Of a stretch of DNA of 64,000 nt, positions 42,511 to 51,434 are shown piece by piece. The translations under genes were made by a program, and so were the position numbers. How positions within the stretch are numbered: position 1 is the stretch's first letter; every line of letters begins with the position of its first letter. The stretch covers positions 62,001-126,000 of the forward strand of contig CP064997.1 in the NCBI GenBank assembly GCA_016700055.1, given 5' to 3'. The stretch is from Actinomycetota bacterium (GTDB lineage: Bacteria > Actinomycetota > Acidimicrobiia > Acidimicrobiales > Ilumatobacteraceae). The notes under the pieces were generated by a model that worked only from the letters and a program-made list of their open reading frames with translations, had not been told where the DNA came from and searched no databases.

Positions 42511-44730
42511 CTAACCGGCCTTGCCGGGGACGAGGCGGTAGGCGTCGTAGACGCCGTCGATCAGCTTGATGCGCCGCAGCACGGCGTCGAGGTGGCCGGG
42601 ATCGGCGAGCTCGAACTCGAAGCGCATCTTGGCCACCCGGTCGTTGCCGGTGTGAGTGCTGCAGGAGACGATGTTGACGTGGTGGTCGGACAGCGCGTTG
42701 GCCACGTCGCGCAGCAGCTTGGAGCGGTCGAAGGCGACGACCTCGACGCCGGCGCGGAACACCGCGCCCGCCGTGGAGCCGTCCCATTCCACTTCGACGA
42801 GGCGGGCCGACTGATCGGCGCTGAACGATTCGGCGTTGGCGCAGTCGGCGCGGTGCACGCTGACCCCCCGGCCCCTGGTGACGAAGCCGATGATCTCGTC
42901 GCCGGGCACGGGCGTACAGCACTTCGAGAGGCGCACGAGGACGTCTTCGAGGCCCTCGACGTGGATGCCCACCGTGTCTGCGCCGCGACGCAGCTGGCGG
43001 GGCCGGAGCACGGAGACCGAGAGCTGCTCCTCGCCGCCGGCGGCCCCGCTGAAGGCCTTCGCGACGCGCTGCGCGACGCTGCGCGCCGACACGTGGCGCT
43101 CACCGATGGCGGCGAACAGCGCCTCGAGATCGGTGTAGTTCATCGCGTGCATCTCGTCGAGGAACTGCTCGGTGTCGAAGACCCGCTGCACCGGCAGGCG
43201 CTCGCGGCGCATCTCCTTCACCAGCTCTTCACGACCGGCCTCGATCATGTCGCCGCGGCGCTCGCGCGAGAACCACTGGCGGATCTTGTTGCGCGCCCTC
43301 GGCGAGGCGACGAACACCAGCCAGTCGCGCGACGGCCCGGCGTTCTCGACCTTGGAGGTGAAGATCTCGCACGTGTCCCCGGAGTGCAGTTCGTGGTTCA
43401 GCGGCACGAGCCTGCCGTTCACCCGGGCTCCGATGCAGCGGTGCCCGACCTCGGTGTGCACGGAATAGGCGAAGTCGACCGGGGTCGACTTCACCGGCAG
43501 GCTCATCACCCTGCCCTTCGGTGTGAACGCGAACACCTCGTCCTGCTCGAGGTCGGTCTTCAACCCTTCCATGAAGAACGCCGGGTCCGACACCTCGCTC
43601 TGCCAGTCGATGATGCGGTTGAGCCAGTCGATGTCGTGAGGGCCCGAACCGTCCTTGTACGCCCAGTGCGCGGCGACGCCCCACTCGGCGCGTTGGTGCA
43701 TCTCGCGGGTGCGGATCTGCACCTCGAGCGGCTTGCCACCTGGCCCGATCACGGTGGTGTGCAGACTCTGGTACAGGTTGAACTTGGGCATCGCGACGTA
43801 GTCCTTGAACCGCCCGACCACCGGCTTCCACTTGCCGTGGATGCAGCCGAGGGCGGCGTAGCAGTCCTTCACCGATTCGACGATCACGCGGATGGCGACC
43901 AGGTCGAAGATGTCGTCGAACTCCTTGCCCTTCTGGACCATCTTTTCGTAGATGCTCCACAGGTGCTTGCCGCGCCCGGTGACCTCGGCCTCGATGTTCA
44001 GCTCGGTGAGGCGCGCCCTCACCTCGGCGAGAGCCTTCGCGAGGAACACCTCGCGCTCGGGGGTGCGGCTGCCGACGAGGTGGTCGAGCTCCGCGTAGCG
44101 CTTCGGGTACAGCGACGCGAAGGCGAGGTCTTCCAGCTGCTGCTTCATCTCCTGCATGCCGAGGCGATGCGCGAGCGGCGCGTAGATGTCGAGCGTCTCG
44201 TTGGCGATGCGGCGCTGCTTCTCGATCGGCATCGCGGCGATGGTGCGCATGTTGTGCAGCCGATCGGCGAGCTTGATGATGAGCACACGCAGGTCGCGGG
44301 CCATCGCCACCAGCATCTTGCGCATGGTCGCCGCCTGCTGGGCCTCCTTCGAGTCGAACTGCAGCCGTTCGAGCTTGGTGACGCCGTCGACGATGCCCGC
44401 GACCTCGGCGCCGAACTCGCGCTCCACGTCGACGACGGTGATCTCGGTGTCCTCGACCGCGTCGTGCAACAACGCGGCGGCGAGGGTGATCTCGTCGAGG
44501 CCGATGTCGGCCACGATCTGGGCGACCGCGACGGGATGGTTGATGTAGCTCTCTCCGCTCGCCCGGCTCTGGTGCCGGTGCGCTTCGCGGGCCATCTCGT
44601 AGGCGCGCCTCACCACCGACGTCGACGCCCGTGGATGCCGGCGCCGGTAGGCGTTCAGCACCGGGGCCAGCTCGTCGTCGATCGACTCCTGCTGGCGTCG
44701 CCATGGCAGCAACCGGTTGACGGTGGTCAT
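42511..44730 (-). CDS. relA: Bifunctional (p)ppGpp synthetase/hydrolase Rsh (RelA/SpoT)
   Basis: 739-residue stringent-response enzyme. The hydrolase HD domain has SYINHPVAVAQI and AALLHDAVEDTE; the synthetase domain has IRVIVESVKDCYAALGCIH and FNLYQSLHTTVIGPGG; then TGS (VFAFTPKGRVMSLP), the helical region, a CCTPVPGDEIIGFVTRGRG zinc-finger-type segment and a C-terminal ACT domain. The intact HD motif suggests hydrolysis is retained. It lies between apt and hisS, the usual actinobacterial order. Confidence 0.96.
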   Translation of the reverse strand: MTTVNRLLPWRRQQESIDDELAPVLNAYRRRHPRASTSVVRRAYEMAREAHRHQSRASGESYINHPVAVAQIVADIGLDEITLAAALLHDAVEDTEITVVDVEREFGAEVAGIVDGVTKLERLQFDSKEAQQAATMRKMLVAMARDLRVLIIKLADRLHNMRTIAAMPIEKQRRIANETLDIYAPLAHRLGMQEMKQQLEDLAFASLYPKRYAELDHLVGSRTPEREVFLAKALAEVRARLTELNIEAEVTGRGKHLWSIYEKMVQKGKEFDDIFDLVAIRVIVESVKDCYAALGCIHGKWKPVVGRFKDYVAMPKFNLYQSLHTTVIGPGGKPLEVQIRTREMHQRAEWGVAAHWAYKDGSGPHDIDWLNRIIDWQSEVSDPAFFMEGLKTDLEQDEVFAFTPKGRVMSLPVKSTPVDFAYSVHTEVGHRCIGARVNGRLVPLNHELHSGDTCEIFTSKVENAGPSRDWLVFVASPRARNKIRQWFSRERRGDMIEAGREELVKEMRRERLPVQRVFDTEQFLDEMHAMNYTDLEALFAAIGERHVSARSVAQRVAKAFSGAAGGEEQLSVSVLRPRQLRRGADTVGIHVEGLEDVLVRLSKCCTPVPGDEIIGFVTRGRGVSVHRADCANAESFSADQSARLVEVEWDGSTAGAVFRAGVEVVAFDRSKLLRDVANALSDHHVNIVSCSTHTGNDRVAKMRFEFELADPGHLDAVLRRIKLIDGVYDAYRLVPGKAG

Positions 44731-44751
44731 CGCCGCTGACCGCCCATCGCC

Positions 44752-45273
44752 CTAGTACGCCACCAGGCTCTCGACGAGGCGTTCGCCCAGCAGGGAGCGC
44801 CCGCCGAGATCGGTGAGCTCGATCAAGAACCCGAGCCCGACGACGATCCCGCCGAGCGCCTCGACCAGGCGTGAGGTGGCCGAGGCCGTACCGCCCGTGG
44901 CGAGCACGTCGTCGATGATCAACACCTTGTCGTCGGGGTGGATCGCGTCGCGGTGGATCTCGAGCTTGTCGGTGCCGTACTCGAGCGAGTACTCCTCACG
45001 AGCTACCGCCCAAGGCAGCTTGCCCGCCTTGCGCACCGGTGCGAAGCCGGCGCCGAGACCGAGCGCAATGGGAGCGGCGAGGATGAAACCGCGGGCTTCG
45101 ATGCCGATCACCCGGTCGACGGCGACGCCGGCGAAGCTCGCGAGCATCTCGTCCACCGCCCGCTGGAAGCCCGCAGCATCGCCGAGCAGAGGCGTGATGT
45201 CGCGGAACGTGACCCCGGGCTGGGGGTAGTCGGGGATCTCCCTGATCAGCTCCTTCGCCCAGGTGGCCGGCAT
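44752..45273 (-). CDS. apt: Adenine phosphoribosyltransferase
   Basis: Salvages adenine to AMP with PRPP. The 173-residue protein has IPDYPQPGVTFRDITPLLGD at the N-terminus, GIEARGFILAAPIALGLG, and the PRPP loop VLIIDDVLATGGTA. Length is normal. It lies between secF and rsh with short gaps. Confidence 0.95.
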   Translation of the reverse strand: MPATWAKELIREIPDYPQPGVTFRDITPLLGDAAGFQRAVDEMLASFAGVAVDRVIGIEARGFILAAPIALGLGAGFAPVRKAGKLPWAVAREEYSLEYGTDKLEIHRDAIHPDDKVLIIDDVLATGGTASATSRLVEALGGIVVGLGFLIELTDLGGRSLLGERLVESLVAY

Positions 45274-45279
45274 GTCCGA

Positions 45280-45285
45280 AGGCTA
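45280..45285 (-). promoter_or_regulatory. Candidate -10 box for apt
   Basis: TAGCCT ends 6 bases before the apt ATG, but its TAG is also the secF stop, so chance is likely. Confidence 0.22.
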
Positions 45286-46434
45286 CCGCCGCCGCTTCTT
45301 GCGCGGGCGGGGAGGGTGCGTCAGCACGGTCGTCGGGTCGAGCACCGCCGGCACCGTGGCCGAGCCGTCGGCAGACGCGCCAGCAGGCACCCGCACCTGT
45401 TCCTTGCGCAGCGCGGCCGCTCCGCTCGTGGACAGCGCGTGCATCGCCTCGCCGGTGGCGTGGGCACCGCGCAGCGAGCGGTATCGGGGCTCGCGCTCTT
45501 TCATCATCGCGAGCAGCGGCGTGGCGAGGAAGATCGACGAGTACGCGCCGACGAACAGCCCGACGGCCAGCGCCAGTGCGAACTCTTCGAGGGCGACAGC
45601 GCCGAGCATCTTCGAGCCGACCACCAGCAGCGACAGCACCGGCAGCACCGACGCGATGGAGGTGTTCAGCGAGCGCATCAGCACCTGGTTCATCGACACG
45701 TTGACGATGTCTGCCATCGGCACGCGGCTGCCCTTGAAGCGGGCGATGTTCTCTTCGACACGGTCGAAGACGACGATCGTGTCGTACAGCGAGTAGCCGA
45801 GGATGGTGAGGAACGCGATGACCGTCGCCGGCGTGACCTCGAACTGGAACAGCGAGTAGATGCCGACGCTGATCAAGATGTCGTGGACCATCGCGAGGAA
45901 CGCGGCGAGGGCCATCTTCCACTCGAACCGCCAGGCGATGAAGATCGACACGAGCACGAAGAACACGAGGAGTGCTCGGACGGCCTTCGCGGTGATCGTC
46001 TCACCCCACGAGGCGCTGACCGCAGCGGTGCTGACGTCGCCGACTTCGACCCCGGCCTCTTCGGCAAGTGCCCGCTGCACCTGCTCGACCGTCTCGGCGG
46101 AATGCGTCCCGACCTGCAGGCGGATCCGCTCGCCCTCCGAGGAGGACAGGGTCTGCACCTTCGCTTCGGAGCTGTCGACACCGTTCGCGTCGAGCACCTG
46201 TCGTGCCGTCTCGACGGTGATGTCGTCCGCGGGGACCTCCCACGCGACGCCACCTTCGAAGTCGATGCCGAGGTTGAGCCCGTTGAGGAGCAACGAACCG
46301 GCCGAGATCAGGAGCAACACGATGGAGATCGTGAAGCCGCGCCACCTCTTGCCGTAGAAGTCGAAGGTGGTCTCGCCGTGGTACAGGCGGTGCCACAGGC
46401 TCGCCTTCCCCACGCCGTGCTCCGGCGCCGTCAT
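45283..46434 (-). CDS. secF: Protein translocase subunit SecF
   Basis: 383-residue membrane protein that, with SecD, uses the proton gradient to help export through SecYEG. It has the first helix after FYGKRWRGFTIS, the conserved NLGIDFEGGVAWEV, a periplasmic domain, and the block ILGYSLYDTIVVFDRVEENI with five further helices. The C-terminal about 60 residues form a Pro/Arg-rich cytosolic tail (HPPRPRKKRRR). The ATG overlaps the secD stop (ATGA). Confidence 0.95.
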   Translation of the reverse strand: MTAPEHGVGKASLWHRLYHGETTFDFYGKRWRGFTISIVLLLISAGSLLLNGLNLGIDFEGGVAWEVPADDITVETARQVLDANGVDSSEAKVQTLSSSEGERIRLQVGTHSAETVEQVQRALAEEAGVEVGDVSTAAVSASWGETITAKAVRALLVFFVLVSIFIAWRFEWKMALAAFLAMVHDILISVGIYSLFQFEVTPATVIAFLTILGYSLYDTIVVFDRVEENIARFKGSRVPMADIVNVSMNQVLMRSLNTSIASVLPVLSLLVVGSKMLGAVALEEFALALAVGLFVGAYSSIFLATPLLAMMKEREPRYRSLRGAHATGEAMHALSTSGAAALRKEQVRVPAGASADGSATVPAVLDPTTVLTHPPRPRKKRRR

Positions 46435-48056
46435 GAGATACCGCCCACTAGTGAGGGGGCCACCTCGGCCCCGGTGACGCCGAGCAGGTGTTGGCCCTGG
46501 AACCAACGCGACCGGGCCAGCAGCAGCACCGCCGGCCTGGTGAAGAAGTAGGCCACGATCATGTCGCAGATCGTCGCCAGGCCGAGGAAGAACGCGAAGC
46601 CGCGCACCGACCCGACCGTCAGGTACCACAGCACCGCGGCAGCGAGCAGCGACACAGTGTCGGCGGCCAGGATCGTGCGCCACGCCCCCTTGAACCCGCG
46701 TTCGGCCGAGTTGCGCAACGTCTTGCCGCTACGGAGCTCGTCTTTCAATCGCTCGAAGTACACCACGTACGAGTCGACGGTGATGCCGAGCGAGACGATG
46801 ATCCCTGCCGCACCGGCCAACGTGAGGGCGAGGCCGCTCGTGGCACTGAGCGTGGAGATCACCGCCCAGTTGAGGGCGAGGAACACCACCAGGCCGCCGA
46901 CGACGACGATCACCAGGGAGCGGTAGTACAAGAACAGCATCGCCACGACGAGCAGCAGTCCGACGGCACCCGCGATCACGGCCGAGCGCAGCGAGTCCTT
47001 GCCCAAGGTGGCCGACACGGTCTGCACCGCCTGGGGTTCGAGCTTCACCGGCACCGCACCGAACTTCAAGATGCGGGCGAGCTCGTTGGCCTCGCTCTCG
47101 GTGAACTGACCGGTGATCTGGACCTCGGACGAGAACGTGGGGGTCTGCACCGTCGGGGCCGAAACGATCTCTTGGTCGAGCTGGATGGCGAGCATGCCCG
47201 TCGGGCACACCTGCGTCTTGCTGTAGCACTCGGCGGCGATGGCGTTCCACTGGTCCTGCCCGCTGGCCCCCGAGCGAAGACCGACGACCACCACCCACTC
47301 GCCGTTCAGCACCTGCGCGTCGGCGTCGTTCTGCAACACCTCGCCGGTGGCGGCGGCAGGCCCGACCATGTACAGCAGCCCGTCTCGTCCGGGTACCACC
47401 GCCTGGATCGTCGGATCGTCGAGCGGTGCAGACGTGGTGTCGGTCGGCGCGACGGTCGTGGGCGCGGTCGTGGGCGCGACGGTGGCCGGCACCGTGGTGG
47501 GTGTGGCCCGCGGCGGCCCGGGCGGGGCGGTGGTCCCCGCCGCCGGCGCCGTCGTACCCGGCGTGGTCGCACCCGGCGTGGTCGTACCGGGCGTGGTCGT
47601 GGCGGGAGTCGTGGGCCCGGCAGCGACGGTCGTCGTGACGATCGTCGGCCCGCCCCCTCCGCCGATCGTCGTCGTGGTCGCCTGCACCCCGTCTTCGACG
47701 CTGCCGACGATGTTCAGCACCGGGCGCAGCAACACGTTGCCGGTGGCCGACACGAGCGCGAGCGCCTCGTTCTGGTCTTTCACGCCGGGCAGGTTCACCA
47801 CCACGGCGTCGCCCTGGCGGTAGATCTCGGGCTCGGATACGCCGAGCGCGTCGATGCGCTGGCGGATGACGTCGACCGCGACGTCGATCGCGCCGCTGTC
47901 GACGTCTTGTCCTGCTGCCGGCTCGAGCGTGACCGAGGCACCGCCCTGCAGGTCGAGGCCGAGGGTGGGGTTGTTGCCGAGCGCGACGTTGACGATCACG
48001 CCGACGAACGAGATGAGCACGATCGCCAGCAGCGATGCGAGGAGGCGGCGGCGCAT
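46431..48056 (-). CDS. secD: Protein translocase subunit SecD
   Basis: 541-residue partner of SecF. The N-terminal helix is followed by LGLDLQGGASVTLE and VIRQRIDALGVSEPEIYRQG; the membrane part has SLGITVDSYVVYFERLKDE. In between, the periplasmic head contains an unusual roughly 85-residue Thr/Pro/Ala-rich segment (about 126-213) encoded by short tandem repeats. The ATG overlaps the yajC stop as TGATG; a GTG one codon earlier is equally possible. Confidence 0.95.
   Translation of the reverse strand: MRRRLLASLLAIVLISFVGVIVNVALGNNPTLGLDLQGGASVTLEPAAGQDVDSGAIDVAVDVIRQRIDALGVSEPEIYRQGDAVVVNLPGVKDQNEALALVSATGNVLLRPVLNIVGSVEDGVQATTTTIGGGGGPTIVTTTVAAGPTTPATTTPGTTTPGATTPGTTAPAAGTTAPPGPPRATPTTVPATVAPTTAPTTVAPTDTTSAPLDDPTIQAVVPGRDGLLYMVGPAAATGEVLQNDADAQVLNGEWVVVVGLRSGASGQDQWNAIAAECYSKTQVCPTGMLAIQLDQEIVSAPTVQTPTFSSEVQITGQFTESEANELARILKFGAVPVKLEPQAVQTVSATLGKDSLRSAVIAGAVGLLLVVAMLFLYYRSLVIVVVGGLVVFLALNWAVISTLSATSGLALTLAGAAGIIVSLGITVDSYVVYFERLKDELRSGKTLRNSAERGFKGAWRTILAADTVSLLAAAVLWYLTVGSVRGFAFFLGLATICDMIVAYFFTRPAVLLLARSRWFQGQHLLGVTGAEVAPSLVGGIS
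47551..47610 (-). repeat. 15-base tandem repeats inside secD
   Basis: Four units of 15 bases, such as GTCGTACCCGGCGTG on the plus strand, the last one diverged, encode repeats of the form T-T-P-G-T/A in the SecD periplasmic insert. They are in frame, so copy-number changes would alter length without breaking the gene. Confidence 0.75.
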
Positions 48057-48445
48057 CACGAGGTGGTGTCGTCGTCGGCGGCGGCGTCGTCTTCAGCCGT
48101 CACGCCCTTCGCCGGCCCAGCGGCGGCTTCCTCTGTCGGGCTCACGATGCGGTTCACCGCTGCGCGGGCGACACGGATCTCGACACCCTCGGCGATCTCC
48201 AGCCAGATCACGTCGCCGTCGATGCCGCTGACGAAGCCGTAGAGGCCAGACGTGGTCATCACCTCGTCGCCCTCGCCGACCTGGCGCTGCAGGTCGGCCT
48301 GCTCACGCATCCGGCGCCGTTGGGGGCGGATCATGAGGAAGTACATCGCCCCGAAGATGAGGCCCATGAACGCGAGCGTGAAGATGAAGCTGCCACCGCC
48401 ACCGCCGTCGTCGGACGATGAGCTGGCAAGTAGGACTTGGATCAT
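48056..48445 (-). CDS. yajC: Preprotein translocase subunit YajC
   Basis: 129-residue small membrane protein of the SecDF-YajC complex. One membrane helix (about 18-38, FTLAFMGLIFGAMYFLMI), then the typical RPQRRRMREQADLQRQVGEGD and VMTTSGLYGFV, and an acidic C-terminal tail. An Asp/Gly/Ser-rich stretch precedes the helix. It heads the yajC-secD-secF run; the 99-base gap to tgt holds no gene. Confidence 0.93.
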   Translation of the reverse strand: MIQVLLASSSSDDGGGGGSFIFTLAFMGLIFGAMYFLMIRPQRRRMREQADLQRQVGEGDEVMTTSGLYGFVSGIDGDVIWLEIAEGVEIRVARAAVNRIVSPTEEAAAGPAKGVTAEDDAAADDDTTS

Positions 48446-48544
48446 GTTGGGGTCAACCGTTCAGTGAAATAGTCGCGTCGCCACGAGCGCGTCCGGCGCC
48501 GGGCCGACCGGGAATCCTAGCGAGGTCCGGCCGGTAGAGCCCGG

Positions 48545-49642
48545 TCATCCCCATACTTCGAGCACGGCGCGCCGCAACGCGCCGAACGAGCCGGACTCGA
48601 TCGCGTCCCTCATCTGCTTCATCAGGTGCAGCGTCCAGGCCAGGTTGTGGATGCTGACCAGCCTCGATACCGACGGTTCGCCCACCTGGAACAGGTGGCG
48701 CAGGTAACCCCGCGAGTGTCTCGCACACACCTCGCACGGGCACTCCGGGTCGAGCGGCTCGTCGGACAAGGCATGGCGGGCGTTCTTCACGTGCAGCTTT
48801 CCGGTCGAGGTGAGCGCGGTGCCGTGGCGTCCGAGGCGGGTCTGCAGCACGCAGTCGAACTGGTCGACGCCGAGAGCCACCGCCTCGACGAGCGAGGCCG
48901 GGTCGCCGACGCCCATCAGGTATCGCGGCCGGTCGGCGGGCAGATGGGCCAGCGCCGCCGCCAGGGCGACCAGCATGTCCTCGCGGCTCTCCCCGACGCT
49001 CAACCCGCCGATGCCGTAGCCGTCGAACTCGAGCGCCGCGGTGTGCTGCGCGCTCTCTGCTCGCAGCGACGCGTCGATGCCACCTTGCACGATGCCGAAC
49101 AGGGCTTGGCCCTCCCGCTCGTGGGTGGCCCGAGCCCGAGCAGCCCATGCCGAGGTCCGCGCCAGCGCGAGGCGGATGGTCGCGGGAGGCGACGGCAGCG
49201 GCGGGCACACGTCGAGCACCATCTGGATGTCCGCGCCGAGTTGCTCCTGCACGCGCACGGCCGACTCCGGCGTCAGCCGATGGGTCGAGCCGTCGTACGT
49301 GCTGCGGAACGTCACGCCGTCGTCGTCGACCTTCGGTTCGAGAGAGAACACCTGGTATCCCCCGGAATCGGTGAGCGTCAGGCCATCCCAGCCCGCGAAG
49401 CGCCCGAGTCCGCCGAAGCGGGCGACGGTATCTGCCCCCGGTCGCAGCATCAGGTGGTAGGTGTTGCCGAGGACGATCTCGGCACCGAGGCGCTCGTAGT
49501 CGGAGGCGCTCAGGTACTTGACCGCACCGCGCGTGCCCACCGGCATGAAGCACGGCGTCTGGTAGCTGCCGCGGGCGGTGTATGCGGTGCCCGTGCGCGC
49601 CGTCCCGTCGGTGGCACGCACCACCAGCGACACCGGATGCAT
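48545..49642 (-). CDS. tgt: tRNA-guanine transglycosylase
   Basis: Exchanges guanine-34 for preQ1 in tRNAs with GUN anticodons. The 365-residue protein has Asp92 in LTDSGGYQVF, the nucleophile Asp263 in QFDCVLQTR, and zinc ligands C301, C303, C306 and H332 (CPCEVC). Where many enzymes read VMPTR this one reads VLQTR, as in several other high-GC bacteria. The ATG overlaps the queA stop as TGATG. Confidence 0.95.
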   Translation of the reverse strand: MHPVSLVVRATDGTARTGTAYTARGSYQTPCFMPVGTRGAVKYLSASDYERLGAEIVLGNTYHLMLRPGADTVARFGGLGRFAGWDGLTLTDSGGYQVFSLEPKVDDDGVTFRSTYDGSTHRLTPESAVRVQEQLGADIQMVLDVCPPLPSPPATIRLALARTSAWAARARATHEREGQALFGIVQGGIDASLRAESAQHTAALEFDGYGIGGLSVGESREDMLVALAAALAHLPADRPRYLMGVGDPASLVEAVALGVDQFDCVLQTRLGRHGTALTSTGKLHVKNARHALSDEPLDPECPCEVCARHSRGYLRHLFQVGEPSVSRLVSIHNLAWTLHLMKQMRDAIESGSFGALRRAVLEVWG

Positions 49643-50664
49643 CAGTGCTCGCTCTCCAAGTGGCGGTCGAGCAGCATCGCGTCGCCGAACGACAGCATCC
49701 GGTAGCCGGCCGCGAGCGCGTCGGCGTAGAGCCGCCGCCAGCGCGGGCCGACGAAGGCGTCGACCATCATCAGCAGCGTCGTGCGGGGCAGGTGGAAGTT
49801 CGTCATCAGCAAGTCGACGAGCTGCCACTCGTATCCCCGGTGCACGAACAGGTCGGTGCGCCCTTCGAGCTTGCCGGTGGAGGCCGCCGTCTCGAGCGCT
49901 CGCACGGCTGTCGTCCCGACCGCCACCACCCGGCGGGCTTCACGCGCCCGATGCAGCACGTCGGCAGGGACGCGGAAGCGCTCGGTGTGGATCAGGTGCT
50001 CGCGCGGATCTGGCTCGCTGACCGGCTGGAACGTGTCGAGCCCGACGACGAGCTCGACCCTCGCCGTCTCGATACCTCGATCGTCGAGCATGCGGAGGAC
50101 CTGGGGGGTGAGGTGCAGCCCCGCGGTCGGCGCCGCGGCCGAGCCCGGCGGCGACGCGTACACGGTCTGGTACCGCTCCGGGTGCTCCAGCGCCGTCGTG
50201 ATGTAGGGCGGCAACGGCATCTCGCCGTAGCGGGCCAGCGCCTGGAGTGGATCGGGGCCCCCCAGCAGAGCGACGGTGAACGTGTCGCCCGACGGCCGGC
50301 GGCGGCCCACCTCGACCACGGCAACGCCGTCCGCGCCGAACAGCTGCTCGCCGACGCGCAGCTTGCGTGCCGGGCGCACGAGCGCTTCCCACGCGTGCTG
50401 CTCCCCGTCGACCGGCTCGAGCAGCAGCACCTCGGCCGCGCCGCCGGTGGCCCGGTGCAGCCGGAGCCGGGCTGGGATCACCCGCGTCTCGTTGACCACG
50501 AGCAGGTCGCCGTCGCCCAGCAGTTCGGGCAGGTCGCGCACGTGGCGATGCTCGGGAGCCGCCGCTCCTCGGTCCACCAGCAGACGCGCCGCGTCGCGGG
50601 GCTCGATCGGGGTCTGCGCGATCTGGTCGGCGGGCAGGTCGTAGTCGAAGTCGGCGAGACGCAC
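49642..50664 (-). CDS. queA: S-adenosylmethionine:tRNA ribosyltransferase-isomerase
   Basis: 340-residue enzyme that adds the epoxycyclopentane precursor to preQ1-tRNA, the step after Tgt. It starts MRLADFDYDLPADQIAQTPIE, with DLLVVNETRVIPARL, PLPPYI, SAAPTAGLHLT and TNFHLPRTTLLMMVDAF. Length is normal. The GTG start follows a TAGGGT hexamer by 9 bases. With tgt it shows queuosine synthesis, absent from mycobacteria and streptomycetes as far as I know. Confidence 0.96.
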   Translation of the reverse strand: MRLADFDYDLPADQIAQTPIEPRDAARLLVDRGAAAPEHRHVRDLPELLGDGDLLVVNETRVIPARLRLHRATGGAAEVLLLEPVDGEQHAWEALVRPARKLRVGEQLFGADGVAVVEVGRRRPSGDTFTVALLGGPDPLQALARYGEMPLPPYITTALEHPERYQTVYASPPGSAAAPTAGLHLTPQVLRMLDDRGIETARVELVVGLDTFQPVSEPDPREHLIHTERFRVPADVLHRAREARRVVAVGTTAVRALETAASTGKLEGRTDLFVHRGYEWQLVDLLMTNFHLPRTTLLMMVDAFVGPRWRRLYADALAAGYRMLSFGDAMLLDRHLESEH

Positions 50665-50673
50665 GGCACCGAC

Positions 50674-50679
50674 ACCCTA
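50674..50679 (-). promoter_or_regulatory. Candidate -10 box for queA-tgt-yajC-secDF
   Basis: TAGGGT ends 9 bases before the queA GTG, in the 55-base gap divergent from the dienelactone hydrolase gene. Confidence 0.4.
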
Positions 50680-50719
50680 CGGGCGTGCCCGCACCGACGC
50701 TGTGCCAGCATGGGCGGCG

Positions 50720-51427
50720 ATGAGCAACACCCGCCGCACCGATTCCGTCGCGGTCAACGACGGCTCGTTCGACCTGCACGTGTGGACGCCGAGCGAGGGC
50801 CGTGGCCCTGGCATCGTGTTGATCCAGGAGATCTTCGGCGTCGGGGCCTACATCAGCGCCGTCGCCGAACGCCTCGCCGATGCGGGTTACGTGGTGGGCG
50901 CGCCGGACGTCTTCTGGCGCTTCGCCCCCGGCTGGGCGGCCGAACACGACGAGGCCGGCCTCACCGCGTCGATCGAGGTCGTCGCGCAGCTCGACGCGGC
51001 GAAGGCAATCGCCGACTGCGTGGCCGCGTTGGAGCACCTGCGCGCGATGCCGGCCACCGGCGGCTTGGCAGGCGTGATGGGCTTCTGCCTCGGCGGCACG
51101 CTCGCGTGGGGCGTGGCCGCGGCAGGCGAGCCGGAGTGCTGCGTCAGCTACTACGGCTCGATGGTGCCCGCGATGCTCGACCTCGCCGGGCAGGTGAGCT
51201 GCCCGACGCTCTTCCACTTCGGCAACGCCGACGCGTACATCGCGAACGAGGGCGTCGACGCCGTCAGCGCGATGATCGCCGGCCGCGACGGGTTCGTGCT
51301 GAACGTCGAACACGCCGGCCACGCGTTCGACAACCACGAGTCGGCGATCTTCTACGACGAGAACGCGGCGAAGGCGGCGTGGACGAAGACGATGGCGTTC
51401 CTCGCCACGCACCTCCCGACCGGTTAG
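50720..51427 (+). CDS. Dienelactone hydrolase family protein
   Basis: 235-residue alpha/beta hydrolase. The nucleophile Cys is in VMGFCLGGTLAWG, the Asp in FGNADAYI and the His in VEHAGHAFDN, so the Cys-Asp-His triad of the family is complete; the oxyanion region IVLIQEIFGVGAYI also matches. The true substrate is unknown. The ATG at 50720 was chosen over one 18 bases earlier because CAGCAT ends 8 bases upstream. It is the only plus-strand gene among about 18 kb of minus-strand housekeeping genes. Confidence 0.9.
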   Translation: MSNTRRTDSVAVNDGSFDLHVWTPSEGRGPGIVLIQEIFGVGAYISAVAERLADAGYVVGAPDVFWRFAPGWAAEHDEAGLTASIEVVAQLDAAKAIADCVAALEHLRAMPATGGLAGVMGFCLGGTLAWGVAAAGEPECCVSYYGSMVPAMLDLAGQVSCPTLFHFGNADAYIANEGVDAVSAMIAGRDGFVLNVEHAGHAFDNHESAIFYDENAAKAAWTKTMAFLATHLPTG

Positions 51428-51434
51428 CTAACCG

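Noticed and set aside
47551..47610. Tandem 15-base units that might suggest a CRISPR array or satellite.
   Set aside because: The units are contiguous with no spacers and lie in frame inside secD, encoding its Thr/Pro-rich segment.
48446..48544. A regulatory RNA or small gene in the 99-base gap between tgt and yajC.
   Set aside because: Only imperfect GC-rich repeats (around CCGGCGCCGG) are visible; there is no open frame with coding character and no known riboswitch pattern.
51421..51434. Perfect 14-bp palindrome CGGTTAGCTAACCG between the convergent dienelactone hydrolase and ruvB genes.
   Set aside because: As RNA it would give only a 5-bp stem with a 4-base loop, too weak to call a terminator, and it overlaps a stop codon.
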